This document shows positions 35,469-47,459 of a stretch of DNA of 60,604 nt, one piece after another. The number at the start of each line of letters is the position of its first letter. Positions within the stretch are counted from its first letter, which is position 1. This stretch comes from Xenoacremonium recifei (taxonomy: Eukaryota; Ascomycota; Sordariomycetes; Hypocreales; Nectriaceae), in NCBI GenBank assembly GCA_012184525.1, contig WOFQ01000095.1:1-60604 (forward strand), read 5' to 3'. The position numbers and the translations under genes are program-made. The notes beneath the pieces are model-generated. The model saw only the letters and a program-made list of their open reading frames with translations, ran no database searches and was not told the origin of the DNA.

Positions 35469-36266
35469 ATGGCTGACAGGAATTCATCGTCATCTCCTCC
35501 TGTAGTGCCACAGACCCTGCAGGGGAAAGTCGCCATCGTCTCTGGCAGCTCTACGGGTATTGGCCTTGCAATTGCCCGAGAGCTATCCTCTCGAGGAGCC
35601 AATATTGCAATTAACTATCCTTACGAGTCTTTGTATGCGGAGGCTGCCGAAGCGGTGGCCAGTCTATCAACGCGCTGTGTGGCAGTATGTGCTGACATGG
35701 GCACCATTGAAGGCCCAAGACAATTAGTTGAGGCTGCAATGGAGGAGTTCGGCAAATTGGACATTGTCATAAATAACGCTGCTCTTGCGGTTAATGCGCC
35801 ATTCGAGCAGCAGACCATGGACGATTGGGACAGGCTGGTCAATCTCAATGCACGTGGCACCTTTCTTTTAACCCAGTTTGCTCTCACAAAAATCACACAC
35901 GGGAGCGGGCGTATTGTCAACATTTGCTCAGTTAGCTCTCGGGGTGCCCCGCCATTACAGACAATCTATGCTGGCACCAAAGGCATGGTGGACTCGTTCA
36001 CAAAAGTTTGGGCAAAGGAGCTCCCGCCGAAGTACGGCTGCACTGTTAACGCAGTGTCTCCAGGACCAACGGCAACCGAAGGATTTCTGGCAGCTGGAGA
36101 AGAGGCAATGAAAGTTCTTCAACCGAGTATTGATGCGACTCCTGCGGGAAAGCGAATGGGGAAGCCGGAGGAAATTGCATACGGTGTGGGATTCCTCTGT
36201 GAAGAAAGAGCGAGTTGGGTGAATGGAGTTCACTTGTTTGTCAACGGTGGCTTGCATATTGAATAG
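35469..36266 (+). CDS. Classical short-chain dehydrogenase/reductase
   Basis: An intronless gene of 265 aa with the standard SDR layout: SGSSTGIG cofactor loop at residues 25-32, INNAA at 101-105, and the catalytic S-Y-K set within CSVSSRG, Y167 and K171 (YAGTK). SPGPTATEGF and a C-terminal VNGVHLFVNGG follow. It resembles 3-oxoacyl-reductase and versicolorin-reductase-like SDRs, with NADP(H) likely. The protein should be cytosolic and oxidise or reduce a hydroxyl/keto group. It is divergent from the BBE-like oxidase, so both could act on one intermediate. Confidence 0.93.
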   Translation: MADRNSSSSPPVVPQTLQGKVAIVSGSSTGIGLAIARELSSRGANIAINYPYESLYAEAAEAVASLSTRCVAVCADMGTIEGPRQLVEAAMEEFGKLDIVINNAALAVNAPFEQQTMDDWDRLVNLNARGTFLLTQFALTKITHGSGRIVNICSVSSRGAPPLQTIYAGTKGMVDSFTKVWAKELPPKYGCTVNAVSPGPTATEGFLAAGEEAMKVLQPSIDATPAGKRMGKPEEIAYGVGFLCEERASWVNGVHLFVNGGLHIE

Positions 36267-36722
36267 CTTTCCCCAAATCTGTACTCTTAATAGACTATGC
36301 CAAATTTTTAAATCGTTGGTGGGTATGCTACTTCATAACCCTGAACTTTCCAGGTCGATAATGATCGAGTTTATCGCATCGACGTACTTTTGCTAGTAAG
36401 CAGTCTAGGGTAAGGCTCGGTATCCCACCATAATTGTGAACAGAAATTATTCAGCAATGTCGTGTCTCCACCATTCTAATTTAGTCCAATAAACCCCTGC
36501 AATGTGGAAGAAACGGCATCTGTCTGATTGGTTACTAAACATTGTCTCCGTTTGTCCCCGCTCACAGGTCTGGGGTAGGAATTTGTGCGGAGTGAGTTGG
36601 CGGAATGCGGGGGAGACCTTTTCCGTCTGTTCCGACACATGAGATCTGCCTCATCCTTTTCTCCTCCCATCCTCGTGTCAAATTATGTACTGGATCGTCG
36701 TTCAAGACTCCAACGCGTAATT
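36267..36722. other. Intergenic region upstream of the dual zinc-finger regulator
   Basis: No gene is supported in these 456 bases. An in-frame ATG at 36639 would extend the downstream regulator by 28 residues with no conserved content, so the ATG at 36723 is preferred. Confidence 0.4.
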
Positions 36723-39661
36723 ATGGAACAACCCAAGGAGCAGGATCTAGACGCTTCTCAGAAAACGGCTGCTGGCCTTTACCAGTGCGCGACGTGCCAA
36801 CGAACCTATACCCGCGTGGATCATCTCACCCGCCACGTAAGAACACGTAGGTCGCCGGAGCATATATGATATGTATCCGCCCAGGTCGCTCATGGCCCGC
36901 TCCAGATATTCGAGAACGCCCATTCCGATGCGAAAAATGTGACAAGGCATTTGGGAGACGGTATGTTCGTTTCACTCACTTCCCTTGTCTGTCTCCTGAC
37001 ACTGGCATCTGCCTCAGCGACCTTCTCAAGAGGCATGCCACATGCCATGATGGAGATGCATCGAGTAGCAAACGAACCAAAAGCCAATACAACCAAACTC
37101 TACGCGTATCTCAGGCTTGTAAGGCCTGTGCAACCGCGAAGCTCAAATGTGATGACGAGAAGCCCTGTGGGCGCTGTCAGCAGCGGGGCATACCCTGTAC
37201 GTGGTTAACCAATTTCTTTTCTATTTAATACCATGAAAACAAGAAGCTTGGAAAATAGTCTTTGCAAGTTTGACTTTTCAAACGCTTCGTGAAGCTGAGC
37301 AGACTGACTTTGTCACTAACAAAACTAGGCCATTCCACAAGCCCACGACGGCCCCAGACCGACAATTACGTGCAGGAAACCAACAAGAGAATTGATCCTC
37401 CTGAAGAAGCCGGAGATTGCCCTAACCCTTCAGAGTGTCTTAATTCTTCTGGTAAGTGACTACTCTTGTGTTTTCGGAACAAACGATGGGTTTCTCTGAC
37501 AGCAGCGAAGACAGGGGAATGCCTCAAGACACCCAGATGGCCATCGGGTCTGTTGTGCATCCTCAAGATCACGATTTGTCCGAGTTTTTGAAAGGAGTGA
37601 TGACACCAACGGTTCCAAATGCCATCTCTCCGCTCAGTTGGCTAGATTTCGATGAAGCTGGACCAAGAGGTCTCCTCGACTTTGCAATTGACAACTATCT
37701 TGACTTTGACCACACGGACCTGGGATTTCTTGATCAACTATGCAATAGCCCTTCTGCTATTCAGCCACAGCCACTCACATTCCTTGAGGTTGATGATGAG
37801 TCGAAGGCTGCGGTGGCGCGAAGGCATGTTGCCCTTGGGGTGGAGGCGTTTAAAAGATCTTCTCTGGGATACTGGCTACCAGGACAACAGGACCATGGCG
37901 ACGCAGAAATTGAGAACCTTTCCATTCTCGCAACAGAAGATGGTAGTCCAGACACGCGCTTAAAGCTTGACCACCTTTGTCTTCGAGAGAGTCTTAACAG
38001 AACATCGAGGGACGAGTTATTAGCCATGGTTCTCGCAACTTGCAAACCGGAAAGAGTCTACTTTGTCACAAAAGCTTTCCCGCAACCAGAGCTCCTTGAT
38101 GATCTCGCTCAGTCATTTTTCTCTCATCACCGTCGACGGATTGACAGCTTCATTCCTGTTTCATCTTTCCAGATCAATAAGCAGAAACCAGTTCTTCTGG
38201 GAGCAATAGTGGCCAACGGCGCCATGCTCACTGGTCTCAGATCATTACACAAGCTGGGCTTCGCGTTTCAAGAAGCTGTGCGGACAGAACTTTATATGCG
38301 ATGTGAAGAAGCTAATGTAATTACAAGAGAACTTTGGATCCTCACGTCATTGATGTTGGTGATTGAGAGCGGAATGTGGAGCGGAATTAAGAGGAAGATG
38401 GAGATAGCTGAGAGCCACCCTCAGGTGTTATATACGGTGTGTAAAAATGTCCCTAATATTATATACCGGTGTGCGTGCTAACTGAATACAGATGTTACGA
38501 CGTGCAGGTCGATTTCATCATGTGAAACGCATATACCCTTTACCAGGAGACACAGGGGAGATACTGCATCACAAATGGCTGCAGTGGATTGAGCAAGAGA
38601 GTATGAAACGCTTGGTGTTCCATGCTTTCATCTTCGATGCGCAAGTCTGCATGGCGATGCTCACAAGCCCGATTATTTCCTATGCCGAACTCGAGCTCTC
38701 TTTGCCAGAATCAAGAGACTTGTGGATGGCAGAGGATGCTGAACAATGGAAAATCATCTACTTGAACCAGAATCGATGCCGCGAACAACAACAGCTCAGC
38801 CTCTTGCGCTTTTTACAGCAGCCTACCGAGCTTCCGGCACATTACGATGCCGAGCTTTCAAGTCTCATCATTCTTCATGGAATTTGGGGGATGATGTGGC
38901 AGCATCTCCAATTACTGTCAGCACTAAAGGGCCCGGGCCCGGCGCATCCTCTTCCATTCATTGCGCTGCGGCATCAAGAGCTTCTCCAATCCATATATCA
39001 TTTCCGTACCAGCATAATTGGGTGTCATGATATTTCATCCCCAAACATAAGCATGGTCACGGATCTGTTACTCATGTATCTTCATTCATCAATCAAGGAA
39101 ACACAGCTTTTTGCCGGTAAAGGGGACATCGAAGATGCTCGTCGCGTTCTTCCATCCCTCCAACAATGGGTCAATGGGCCTTACTCACGTCAGGCTATAT
39201 GGCATGCGGGGCAAGTCCTCCGGGCAGCCAAAAGCTTCCCAGAGAAACAGTTGCGAGACTTCTACGCTATTGGCGTGTATCATGCTGCTCTCACGCTATG
39301 GACCTATGGAATTATTTCTCAGATGAAAGCTGTTCGGGAGAGTAATATCTATGGACCAGAAAATGCTTCGTCCCAACTTCTTCGGCTTGACGAATCGGAC
39401 TCCTCAGCCGTACAGCAGTTTATTACCCTCGGTAAGGGTATACCTTGCGTTAGCATATATCACGATGCCGAAGCACCTGTAAAGCGGACAGATCTTGCCC
39501 CTTTAACAAACCCAGAAGCGGTGATGGGAGTGGTGGTCTCAACAATGCGTTGTAACTTTTCTACTTGTCCAGTTGGAGAGGTTCTCCCTCCTTTAGTAGA
39601 GAATTTGCTGCAGCTATTGCAAGATTTAGGGATGGCAGCGAGAAACAGTAATGGATATTAG
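36723..39661 (+). CDS. Transcription factor with two C2H2 fingers and a Zn2Cys6 cluster
   Basis: Six exons (36723-36846, 36906-36960, 37018-37196, 37329-37451, about 37511-38436, 38492-39661) give about 858 aa. Finger 1 has C22, C25, H38, H42, and finger 2 has C50, C53, H66, H70. A complete Zn2Cys6 cluster follows, with C94, C97, C104, C110, C113 and C120, the last cysteine codon being split by an intron. The rest matches the fungal-specific transcription factor domain, including SLPESRDLW. Exon 5 start is uncertain: the strong donor at 37452 needs an AAG acceptor at 37509-37510 for frame, and other acceptors nearby are possible. It is a nuclear regulator, probably local. Confidence 0.85.
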
Positions 39662-40197
39662 CCTAGATTGGACCCAGAACCGATCAGTTTGCAGCGAAGG
39701 ATATAGGCTTGGGAGAAAGAAACTAATGCACTGTCGTTTTTGGGAAACTTTCAAGGATTTGCGTCGAGTAGCTGAATAACACTCCTAAAACAATATAATT
39801 TGCCTAAAATAATATCAACTTCGGATGTGCATTCCCTCAGTTGTCCTCTTTTCTTGATACTGGCTTCTCCATTGCTCTTCTTCCTTCCGACCCCCGCATA
39901 CTTGGAGTGCCCAGGTTTTTCCCCCGCATTGAATATCCCCTCCCACTGGGAAGTCGGCATCGGCATGTGGGGATCTCAACCAAGTCGTCACCCGGCCACA
40001 TCCCGCCAACAAACGCCCAAGCACCGGTTGGTTGTATCTTGACCCTCGCTTTGGATGAGGTCCACTGCAACCTTGCGTTCCAGGAGGCCTGGACCCAAGG
40101 GGTTATAAACCTGGTGCCACGGCATTTTTGACATGGTTTCGTCAATCACCCATCGGAAACTGCCAACACTCCCTGTTCTGAAGCGATCAAAACTACA
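39662..40197. other. Intergenic region upstream of MFS transporter 3
   Basis: These 536 bases hold overlapping frames on both strands (39751-40145) without similarity. The interval should contain the promoter of the transporter. Confidence 0.4.
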
Positions 40198-42019
40198 ATG
40201 GCCGATAATAAGTCCTCAGAAGGGCCTCCTGTAGGCACAGGTGTGTCTACTATGGGGCATGTTCGTCTCCGAGATGAAGCGACGAACGAGATCATTTTGA
40301 TCCCATCGCCCTCCGACGACCCCAAGGATCCGCTGAACTGGTGAGGATGCAGAATGCGTTGTTGGTTTGCTCTTTTGATGACTGACCTCAAAACTGTCAG
40401 GCCGAGATACTTCAAACTCTACACTGCCGTCGCAGTTTGCTTTGCCATGATTCTCTGCAACTTCCTGGCTGCCGGCCCAACGCTCGCCATCCTCCAAACG
40501 GCGCAGGACTTCTTTCCCGACTGGCAGGAAACGGGAATGGCTGGTCCTATTGCGAAGACAGCATACTTTTTCAATTGTACTGCTTTGTTTCAGGGGCTAG
40601 GCAACCTCATGTGGATGCCACTTATAAATAAGTACGGCCGCCGTGCTGTTTACGTGGTCGCGTTTGCCATGTATCTCGTCGCAGCCGTCTGGTGCGCCGT
40701 GGCTACGCAATACGCCAACTTCCTTGTTGCGCGAATTGTCATGGGGATCGCTGCTGGAGCTGGCGAGTGTCTCGCCCCGGTAACAATTGCCGATGTTTTC
40801 TTCCTACACGAGCGAGGCGCTGTCACTGCGTAAGTCAAGCTTCGATATATCTACATTGCATTTAACTGATACGTATCACTCTAGTATGTACAACGCGTCA
40901 CTTAATTTAGGTGTGGCCTTTGGAGCCATTATTGATGGCTTTATCGTGAAGTATCATCCTTGGAGATATATTTATTACGTGGCTATTGCTCTGATCGGCG
41001 GCCTATGCCTCATTGTCTGGTTCACCTTTCCGGAGACGGCATACAATCGAAGCCCCGATACCCATGGCATTACAACAACAATGCATGCCGAGTCCAAAGC
41101 CTATCATCGCAAGGTCCCGAACGAAGAGGGCTATTCCCAACATGTTGAAGTGAGTCCCCGGGCCAAGCTAAACATTGTGAAGCTTCTTCGGGACGGTCTG
41201 AAACTCTATCACGGCACTTTCACCGAGGAAAGCCTGTGGAATATGACTATCCGACCTGTGGCTCTACTTGCTTTGCCTCCTGTCCTCTGGGCTACTCTGG
41301 TCATGTCCGTCACTATTGGATTCATCACAGCAATTACGTCGAATGTTTCTCCTGCCTTCTCTACGGCGTACGGTTTTGAAGCATGGCAATCCGGTCTTTG
41401 CTTCTTCTCCGCTATCATTGGTGCTCTCTTAGGTATTCTGATGGGCGGACACCTTTCTGACTGGGTTGCCGATTTCTTCACTCGACGTAACAACGGTATT
41501 CGGGAGCCAGAAATGCGTCTCCCCGCCATCATGATCAGCGTTGTTACGGGACCGTTGGCCCTGGTTTTGTATGGAGTTGGCATCAACAACAGACTGCACT
41601 GGATGGTACCTACTCTCGGTATCGGACTGAGTAAGTTGATGAACATGCCTCCTAATCCCTTGAATCTGGAGAAAATGGACTGACAAGATCTGGTTCTAGT
41701 CAACTTTACAATAACCCAGGCAACGAACGTTTCGCTTGTCTATACTATTGATTCCTATCGCCCCATCGCTGGTGAAATTGTTGTCACGCAGTTGGCGTTC
41801 AAGTCTGCCTTTGGCTTCCTGCTTGGCTTCTATACCAATCCCTGGGTCGATAAGCATGGTTATAGCGTAGCATATGGTGAAATGGCTGCAATCTGTGGTG
41901 GAGTGCTCATCTTCTGGGTTCCTCTTTATATCTGGGGCAAGAGGATTCGTGAAACGACAATTCGCTGGAAGATGATGAAGTTTGCTCGATGGGATATTGA
42001 CCGAGAGGTCGGAGAGTGA
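40198..42019 (+). CDS. MFS transporter (DHA1-type, paralogue of the 30.8-kb transporter)
   Basis: Four exons (40198-40340, 40401-40829, 40885-41630, 41700-42019) give 545 aa. The DDPKDPLNW entry sequence, NKYGRRAVYV loop, FFLHERGAVTA, TFPETAYNRS and RRNNGIREPEMRL box parallel those of the transporter at 30.8 kb, so the two belong to one fungal subfamily but are clearly diverged. About twelve membrane segments are expected at the plasma membrane. It lies just downstream of the dual zinc-finger regulator on the same strand. Substrate cannot be inferred from sequence. Confidence 0.9.
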
Positions 42020-44839
42020 AAGCAGGTTTCCAAAGGCTACCCATCTGGAGCAAAACTTCCGGGAAGGAGTTTCTGATAGCTAATTACATCACCAATGATA
42101 TAGGTGGCGGAGGAAATGGAGGATCGGTTAATGAACTCCTGTCTATCTAGTCTGAAATAAACGACGAAGGTTTAATTTGCTAGCAATAACCCACGTGAAT
42201 ATTTGTATGAGGAAGCTAGTACAAGCAAATCATTTATTAAGTAGAAGTAAGTATACAAGTAGTATTCTAAGCATTAGGAAGATTATTCTTGACTTCAACT
42301 AGAAATAAACCCTGAACATCAAAGAGGCTGATGGCTGGTACTATACAGAGAGGATGTGGTCTTCTGGTCGGTTGTGCACGAAGTGCGATGCGGCGCATAG
42401 TTTGAGATATGAGGCCGATGTAAAGTCGATCGTCTCAAAACAATAGATGATGCCTGATTATACAGAGCCGTAGTACCAACATCGCCCCTCCCGGAGTGTC
42501 TATCAGCGTTTGGTCAGTTGCAACAAGTGTGCCACTATGAGGGACTCACTTGGCCATCCCTGGACTGCCAATTGCCTTGCATTTCATGGCCTATAACCAC
42601 AAGATCCTCACACGAGAAGTACAGGTTATCGCTGCAGTATCCAGGCGTATCGCCCCTATGGCCGAAAAGACCTCAGTCCCAAGCACAGCATAAAAAAAAA
42701 CCCTAGCCATAATTGCGACGCGAGCCCTGCGACGTGTAGGTACTGTCTTTGACACCAAGACGTAGCAAGAGCCCCACCTTATTCACCCTACATGAGCGAA
42801 TGGAGATCCGATGGCAAGTAGCGGATTTGCTGGATTTTGACAGTGCGTCAGTTGGATACTGTTATCAGCGAGTTTTATGGCTTGAGACTAAGCGACTTCG
42901 AGCAAGATCTCATTGGGGATACTTGGGACATTTACGTTTGGGCCAAGTTCAAGTGTCACCTCAGGTCACACTATTATCGCGCGGGAGGCGTTAGTAATAG
43001 AAGAGGCGCTTGGTCACACAGTCACTCTATGCGTAGTAAATTTGGAGGAAGGGGTAGTCTATCTGGCGGTTGATACCATGGCCTCACATCTGCCATTTAT
43101 ACCAAAGGGCTTTGCAGTGAACTCCGCGATGCAAAGAGATTCCATCTCAGTTAAGGTCAGCGGACCCTCAAGGTAACGGTAACATCGTGCTACCGTTATC
43201 ACTCTATGTCGAAGCGTGCACGTCGATGGCATGATCTCATGATGTGCCCAACCAACTGTACGAACAATGGAAATTGAAAGGTCTTACGGCTCTCCGGGAT
43301 ATGAGGAATGGGCCTAAAACAAAATGAAAAAAAAGGAATCGTAATATGGCTTGACTGAGAGCACGTAGCAATGAGCGGAGGTAAGTTTGATACTTTCACT
43401 GCGGCATGATTTTGACCCGGTGTAGAAGCAATGTAATTATATTTCATTGACATCAAATCTGTACTGATCTGCCGTGCTCACAGATGCCTGCGATGATATG
43501 TTCATGGAAACCCTCAGAGGCATGATGAGGTAGAGAATCCTTTGTAAGGGCGTCAATGATGCAAAGTAGCCAGAATAACAAGTTTGGGGGTAGATGAGAG
43601 GCGTTAGCTTGTGTGAGGATTGTGTTTGCACCGCAAAAGTTTTACTGTTATAATTGAGCTGGGTGTAATTCCACGATGGATCTCTAAGAACTACATCTAG
43701 AAATGGTGAGATGATCTTTGCATCCATTCGAATGTAATGCAGCTCACGTGCATAATGGACCACATCAAGGTTTTGTTAAGGAGGATAGAAATAATTTCTT
43801 CACACTATCAGACGGTGCCACACCCATTTCTTGAAGAAAGTATTCCTCTGGGACAGAACAAAGACTTAGGAAATTTGATGAACGATTCAACACTGATTCG
43901 CAAGGCTGTGCAATCTCAGTCTTAAACGTTTACTCTCTCGTGGGCGTGATCAAATCTCTCCGCCAAGGGGGTATCGAAAGATGTTTGGGTTAAGCCGGCC
44001 ACCTGTGATGCGCCATACTGTATTCACTGTCTAATGTAATGGTTTGTCAGCGAACAGCTTTTCTGGACTTTTACCAGTCCGATCTGTACTCGCCCCAAAT
44101 AAACTGAAGTACGTACTGAATTTACTCTGACGCCAAACAGCATGACCGCGACAAAGGCACGCTCAACGTTGCTAAGAAAAACCATTCGCTGGTTGAGATC
44201 GAGGTTCCTGTCGATGGGCCGGTGAGGAGGGACGCGTCGATGTTCAAAATCCCAATTGAACGGCTGAGGAGTCGATGTGTCGCGCTGCCTTCTCTTCAAC
44301 CTCTCGTCATTGCCAGCGGCTGTAGGAGGGCTCGTGTGTCGTAGCTCGTAATCAGCCAGGATATTTAGTCTTTGCGCAGAGATAGAGTCGACGGTCGTGG
44401 TGCTGGTTGTTCGAGACATGTTGCTAACTTTGGGATGATGGATAGAAAGTAGGATGGAGCTGCTGAGATTTTCCTGAATCCCTACACACTACGCTAATCA
44501 GGAAGGGGTCGCAGCTGGAATATCCTCCAGTTTTCCGCCTCCCTCGGCTTTGCGTGGACGGAATGGCGGGTAGTCTAGTCTTGGGGTGCCCCGTACGGGG
44601 CAATGCTTCGGGAGGTGGGGGAATGTTCCCTGGCTGCAACTCCGATGTCATTGGAGCCGCTGGATTTTCCGGGAGTAGGTCGTTCGATTGCTAAAGCCCG
44701 ACAGTAGCTCTCGGGTCTTCTGGAGTTAACGCGGGGAACTTAGACCGTTGCGTACAAAGCACAATTACTTTCCCTCCCTTAGTCAATCCCTTCCAAGATT
44801 CCTTACTTACCCACCCCAGCAGCTGATCCAATACTTGCC
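42020..44839. other. Long intergenic region (2.8 kb)
   Basis: No well supported gene. A plus-strand set of frames near 42749-43176 and a minus-strand 108-codon frame at 43437-43763 look partly codon-like but have no domain I recognise and no consistent splicing. The minus-strand frame at 44024-44419 is listed separately. Confidence 0.4.
44024..44419 (-). CDS. Hypothetical small protein
   Basis: An ATG-initiated frame of 131 codons starts with a serine/threonine-rich segment, then a charged, arginine-rich middle, then a hydrophobic stretch (ERAFVAVMLFGV). After about residue 103 a GTACGT donor and a TAG acceptor near the frame end would allow a spliced, slightly different C-terminus. I do not recognise the family. 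It could be a small membrane-associated protein or a degenerate remnant. There is no link to the neighbouring genes beyond position. Confidence 0.3.
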   Translation of the reverse strand: MSRTTSTTTVDSISAQRLNILADYELRHTSPPTAAGNDERLKRRQRDTSTPQPFNWDFEHRRVPPHRPIDRNLDLNQRMVFLSNVERAFVAVMLFGVRVNSVRTSVYLGRVQIGLVKVQKSCSLTNHYIRQ

Positions 44840-46453
44840 ATGTCGACCAAGTCTTACTACCGCCTTTTGGATACAGCAGTCGACGGGAGATGCTCCAACG
44901 TCTTTTACAGGCAGCAGCAGCTACGGCAGCTTCATGATGCTTTGATAGCATCCAAGGAAGAGCTTCTAGATGCCATATCTGCTGATTGTGCAAACGCGAC
45001 AGCCGAGATCTGGATTGAATATTATCTTGCAATCTCAGCTGCAAAGAGCAGGTTCGATACCCTGAACCCAGAAAGGTCTTTGCGAGAAGAGTACCGTATC
45101 GCGCATGAAACAGACGCCGTTGACGCGCGAGAGCCAGCTGGTATCGTCTATATCGAGCCCACAACACACACTCTTCTATACTCAGCTGTTCTGGCTGTGT
45201 GTTCGGCTATTGCGGCTGGGAACTGCGTGGCTCTGGTTGTGAGTTACCGGCTTCCTCCCCCATACTTGCTTGGAAAAATATTAACTTCAAAAAGCTTGAG
45301 CAGACGCTTCGAAAGACACCAGCGACACTCCAGAAGATACTGAAGGCGGCTCTGGACCCTGATCTGATCGACATTATCCCAAGCAAGATAACAGATGCCG
45401 GATTTCTTGATTCCTGCGTCCAGGTTATCCAAGAAGAGAGCGAGGACAAGCGCAACAAGCATAAAGTCTTAATGTCACTATCGAAGACTTTGACCATTGG
45501 TATTGTCGATCGCACCGCCGACGTTGAGAAAGCAGCCAAGGCTTTGGTTGATGCTCGCTTCCGTTTTGGAGGCAAGTCCCCATATGCGCCTGATATAGTG
45601 TTTGTAAACGAGTTCCTTAAAGGCGCCTTCAAAACTGCTGCCCTTAAGCACGCCTTCGTCTACATGTCTGAAGAGAATGATAAAGTCAATCTAACCCAAT
45701 CAAGAGTGGATGGGAAACAGGAGAGGATAGAGGGAATGAGGTTCATTGCCGGAGGATCAAATGGAGCGGTTCTGGAGGTGACATCTAGGTTAGTGATTCT
45801 GAAGCTCTTAGGTATGAGTATTCCTTTGTTTAATAACTTATTAGGACTGCACTGGGACGATTGGAGAAGGTCAGGGAGAAGTCTCTTCGTGTTTGCTCCA
45901 TCAGTAGCATTGATGATGGTATCAATGTTGCGAATAGGTACAGTCCACCCGCACCCTCTAGGCTCAAATTTACTTACTTCAATGCAGCTTGTCGAAGGAC
46001 CAACTACTCGCTGTCTACGTCTTTGGGTGTCCTGAAGTATGTAAATACGCGCTTCAATTCACCAACTCCAGAGTTGGCTTTGCAAATCACGTTCAAACCC
46101 GACTTCTTGCTGGTCCTGCTGCTCCTTCAGGGCTTCAGATAACGGAGAACAGTCTTCTGTATCCAATGCAAGCTTTTACTATCCCAAAACCAGCCTTTTC
46201 TGCACCAGCCGCCATTGATAGAGATCTGGAGAGGCTACTCTTACAAACGAAACAGGATATGGTGGTAAGAGTGGAGGCAGAGATGCTCCAGAAGCTGGAA
46301 ATCCCACGTGACAGAAAGGTAAACCTTCTTATTGGGTTCTTCGAGCAGGGTATCCTTACAGGCCTGGGAATTATCGCAACTCCCGTCTTACTAGGCGTCG
46401 GTACCTTAGGCTACTATGGTGTCACGAGATTCCTACTACCGAGACTGCGATAG
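44840..46453 (+). CDS. Aldehyde dehydrogenase-like protein lacking the catalytic cysteine, with C-terminal membrane segment
   Basis: Four exons (44840-45238, 45295-45788, 45845-45937, 45988-46453) give 483 aa. The overall order follows class-3/fatty-aldehyde dehydrogenases: helical N-terminus, EPAGIVYIEPTT, DVEKAAKALVDARF, YAPDIVFVNEF, VCSISSIDDGINVAN and the GFANHV segment. But RFGGKSPYAPD stands where active members have a G-Q-x-C-x-A-P-D sequence, so the nucleophilic cysteine is replaced by proline (residue 229). The ELGGK glutamate and the KPS cofactor lysine are also not recognisable. A hydrophobic stretch near residues 447-475 is followed by a short basic end, as in tail-anchored fatty aldehyde dehydrogenases. 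It is likely a membrane-bound pseudoenzyme. The gene itself looks intact. Confidence 0.82.
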
Positions 46454-47459
46454 TAGGGAGGTCGCGTTGTTCGATGAAGTAGTACTGTGCACCATGATCT
46501 ACTTGAGGAAAGAAGGGCGCCAAGCAATACTGTACGAGGCAGCTATAGAATGCTGGAGTAAAGGACCGCAATGTATGCTCAGACTGCTCTTCCCCAACTA
46601 TAAGTTTAATCGGAGTGTCGGAAAGACACCATTATGTCACGCTTAGTCCTATTTTACAATCTTTTTCGTAATATGATTACTCAAAGATGAAGATGCACAG
46701 GCCGGAAAGAACCCTAGAAAATACCTTTGGCTAATGTCTTCGATGCGTTTCTTGCGTAACGTTTTGGGCATTCGGTGAAGGGAGTTAGAGTGGTAACCTC
46801 ACCTACTGAATTGAGGAAACTTGATCTTTCATATAATTGGTCTTACTTCGAGAACTGGAAGAAGGAATGCCCCGCTGCTTGTAAAATGATTCCTCGCGAA
46901 CGGGCCCATTTTTGTCGCAGAAGGAATGTTCATGAGATAACACGTGTCAATCTCGACACTTGGCAACATGGCCGATCCTCTTGTGCAGTAAATGCTGATC
47001 TGGGCAGGTTGTAGCGATTGCTGCTTTGGTCCATTCATTCCTTCGGCGCTAATTCTAGTGCGTGTATTTCACTAGAACACTCTGCATATGGAATAAACAA
47101 GGCATTCCGATTCTGGAGCCGGAACACAAGATTACCATCAAACTCAGAATACCAGCGGAAGATTGGACAGGCTAACTCAACCTGTGATTCATGTGTGGCC
47201 TGAGATGACCTTGGCAGAAACAGTCTCGTGTGGGCACCCGATGCAGTACTCCGTACCCAGAGTCGGCTTATGCCCACATCAAGCCCCCACTTCCCGCCCT
47301 CTGCTTTCCTTTTCTGCTCCATCAGACATCGCAGATTGAAAGACCAAACGAAGGGAATTGATCTAGTAACAGGTCGGACCCTACTCGCTGCTGATTCGTA
47401 CCCTACTCCTATGCCCGTTGCTTCTAATTAAATACATTTTGAACTTGATATTGTCAATC
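46454..47459. other. Intergenic region, no supported gene
   Basis: These 1006 bases contain only short frames without similarity. The last part is the promoter of the extradiol dioxygenase. Confidence 0.4.

Noticed and set aside
42749..43176. Overlapping plus-strand frames with a faint resemblance to a hexapeptide-repeat protein
   Set aside because: The similarity is vague, frames shift several times and no catalytic or repeat pattern is convincing.
43437..43763. 108-codon minus-strand frame
   Set aside because: No domain, atypical composition, no neighbouring exons.
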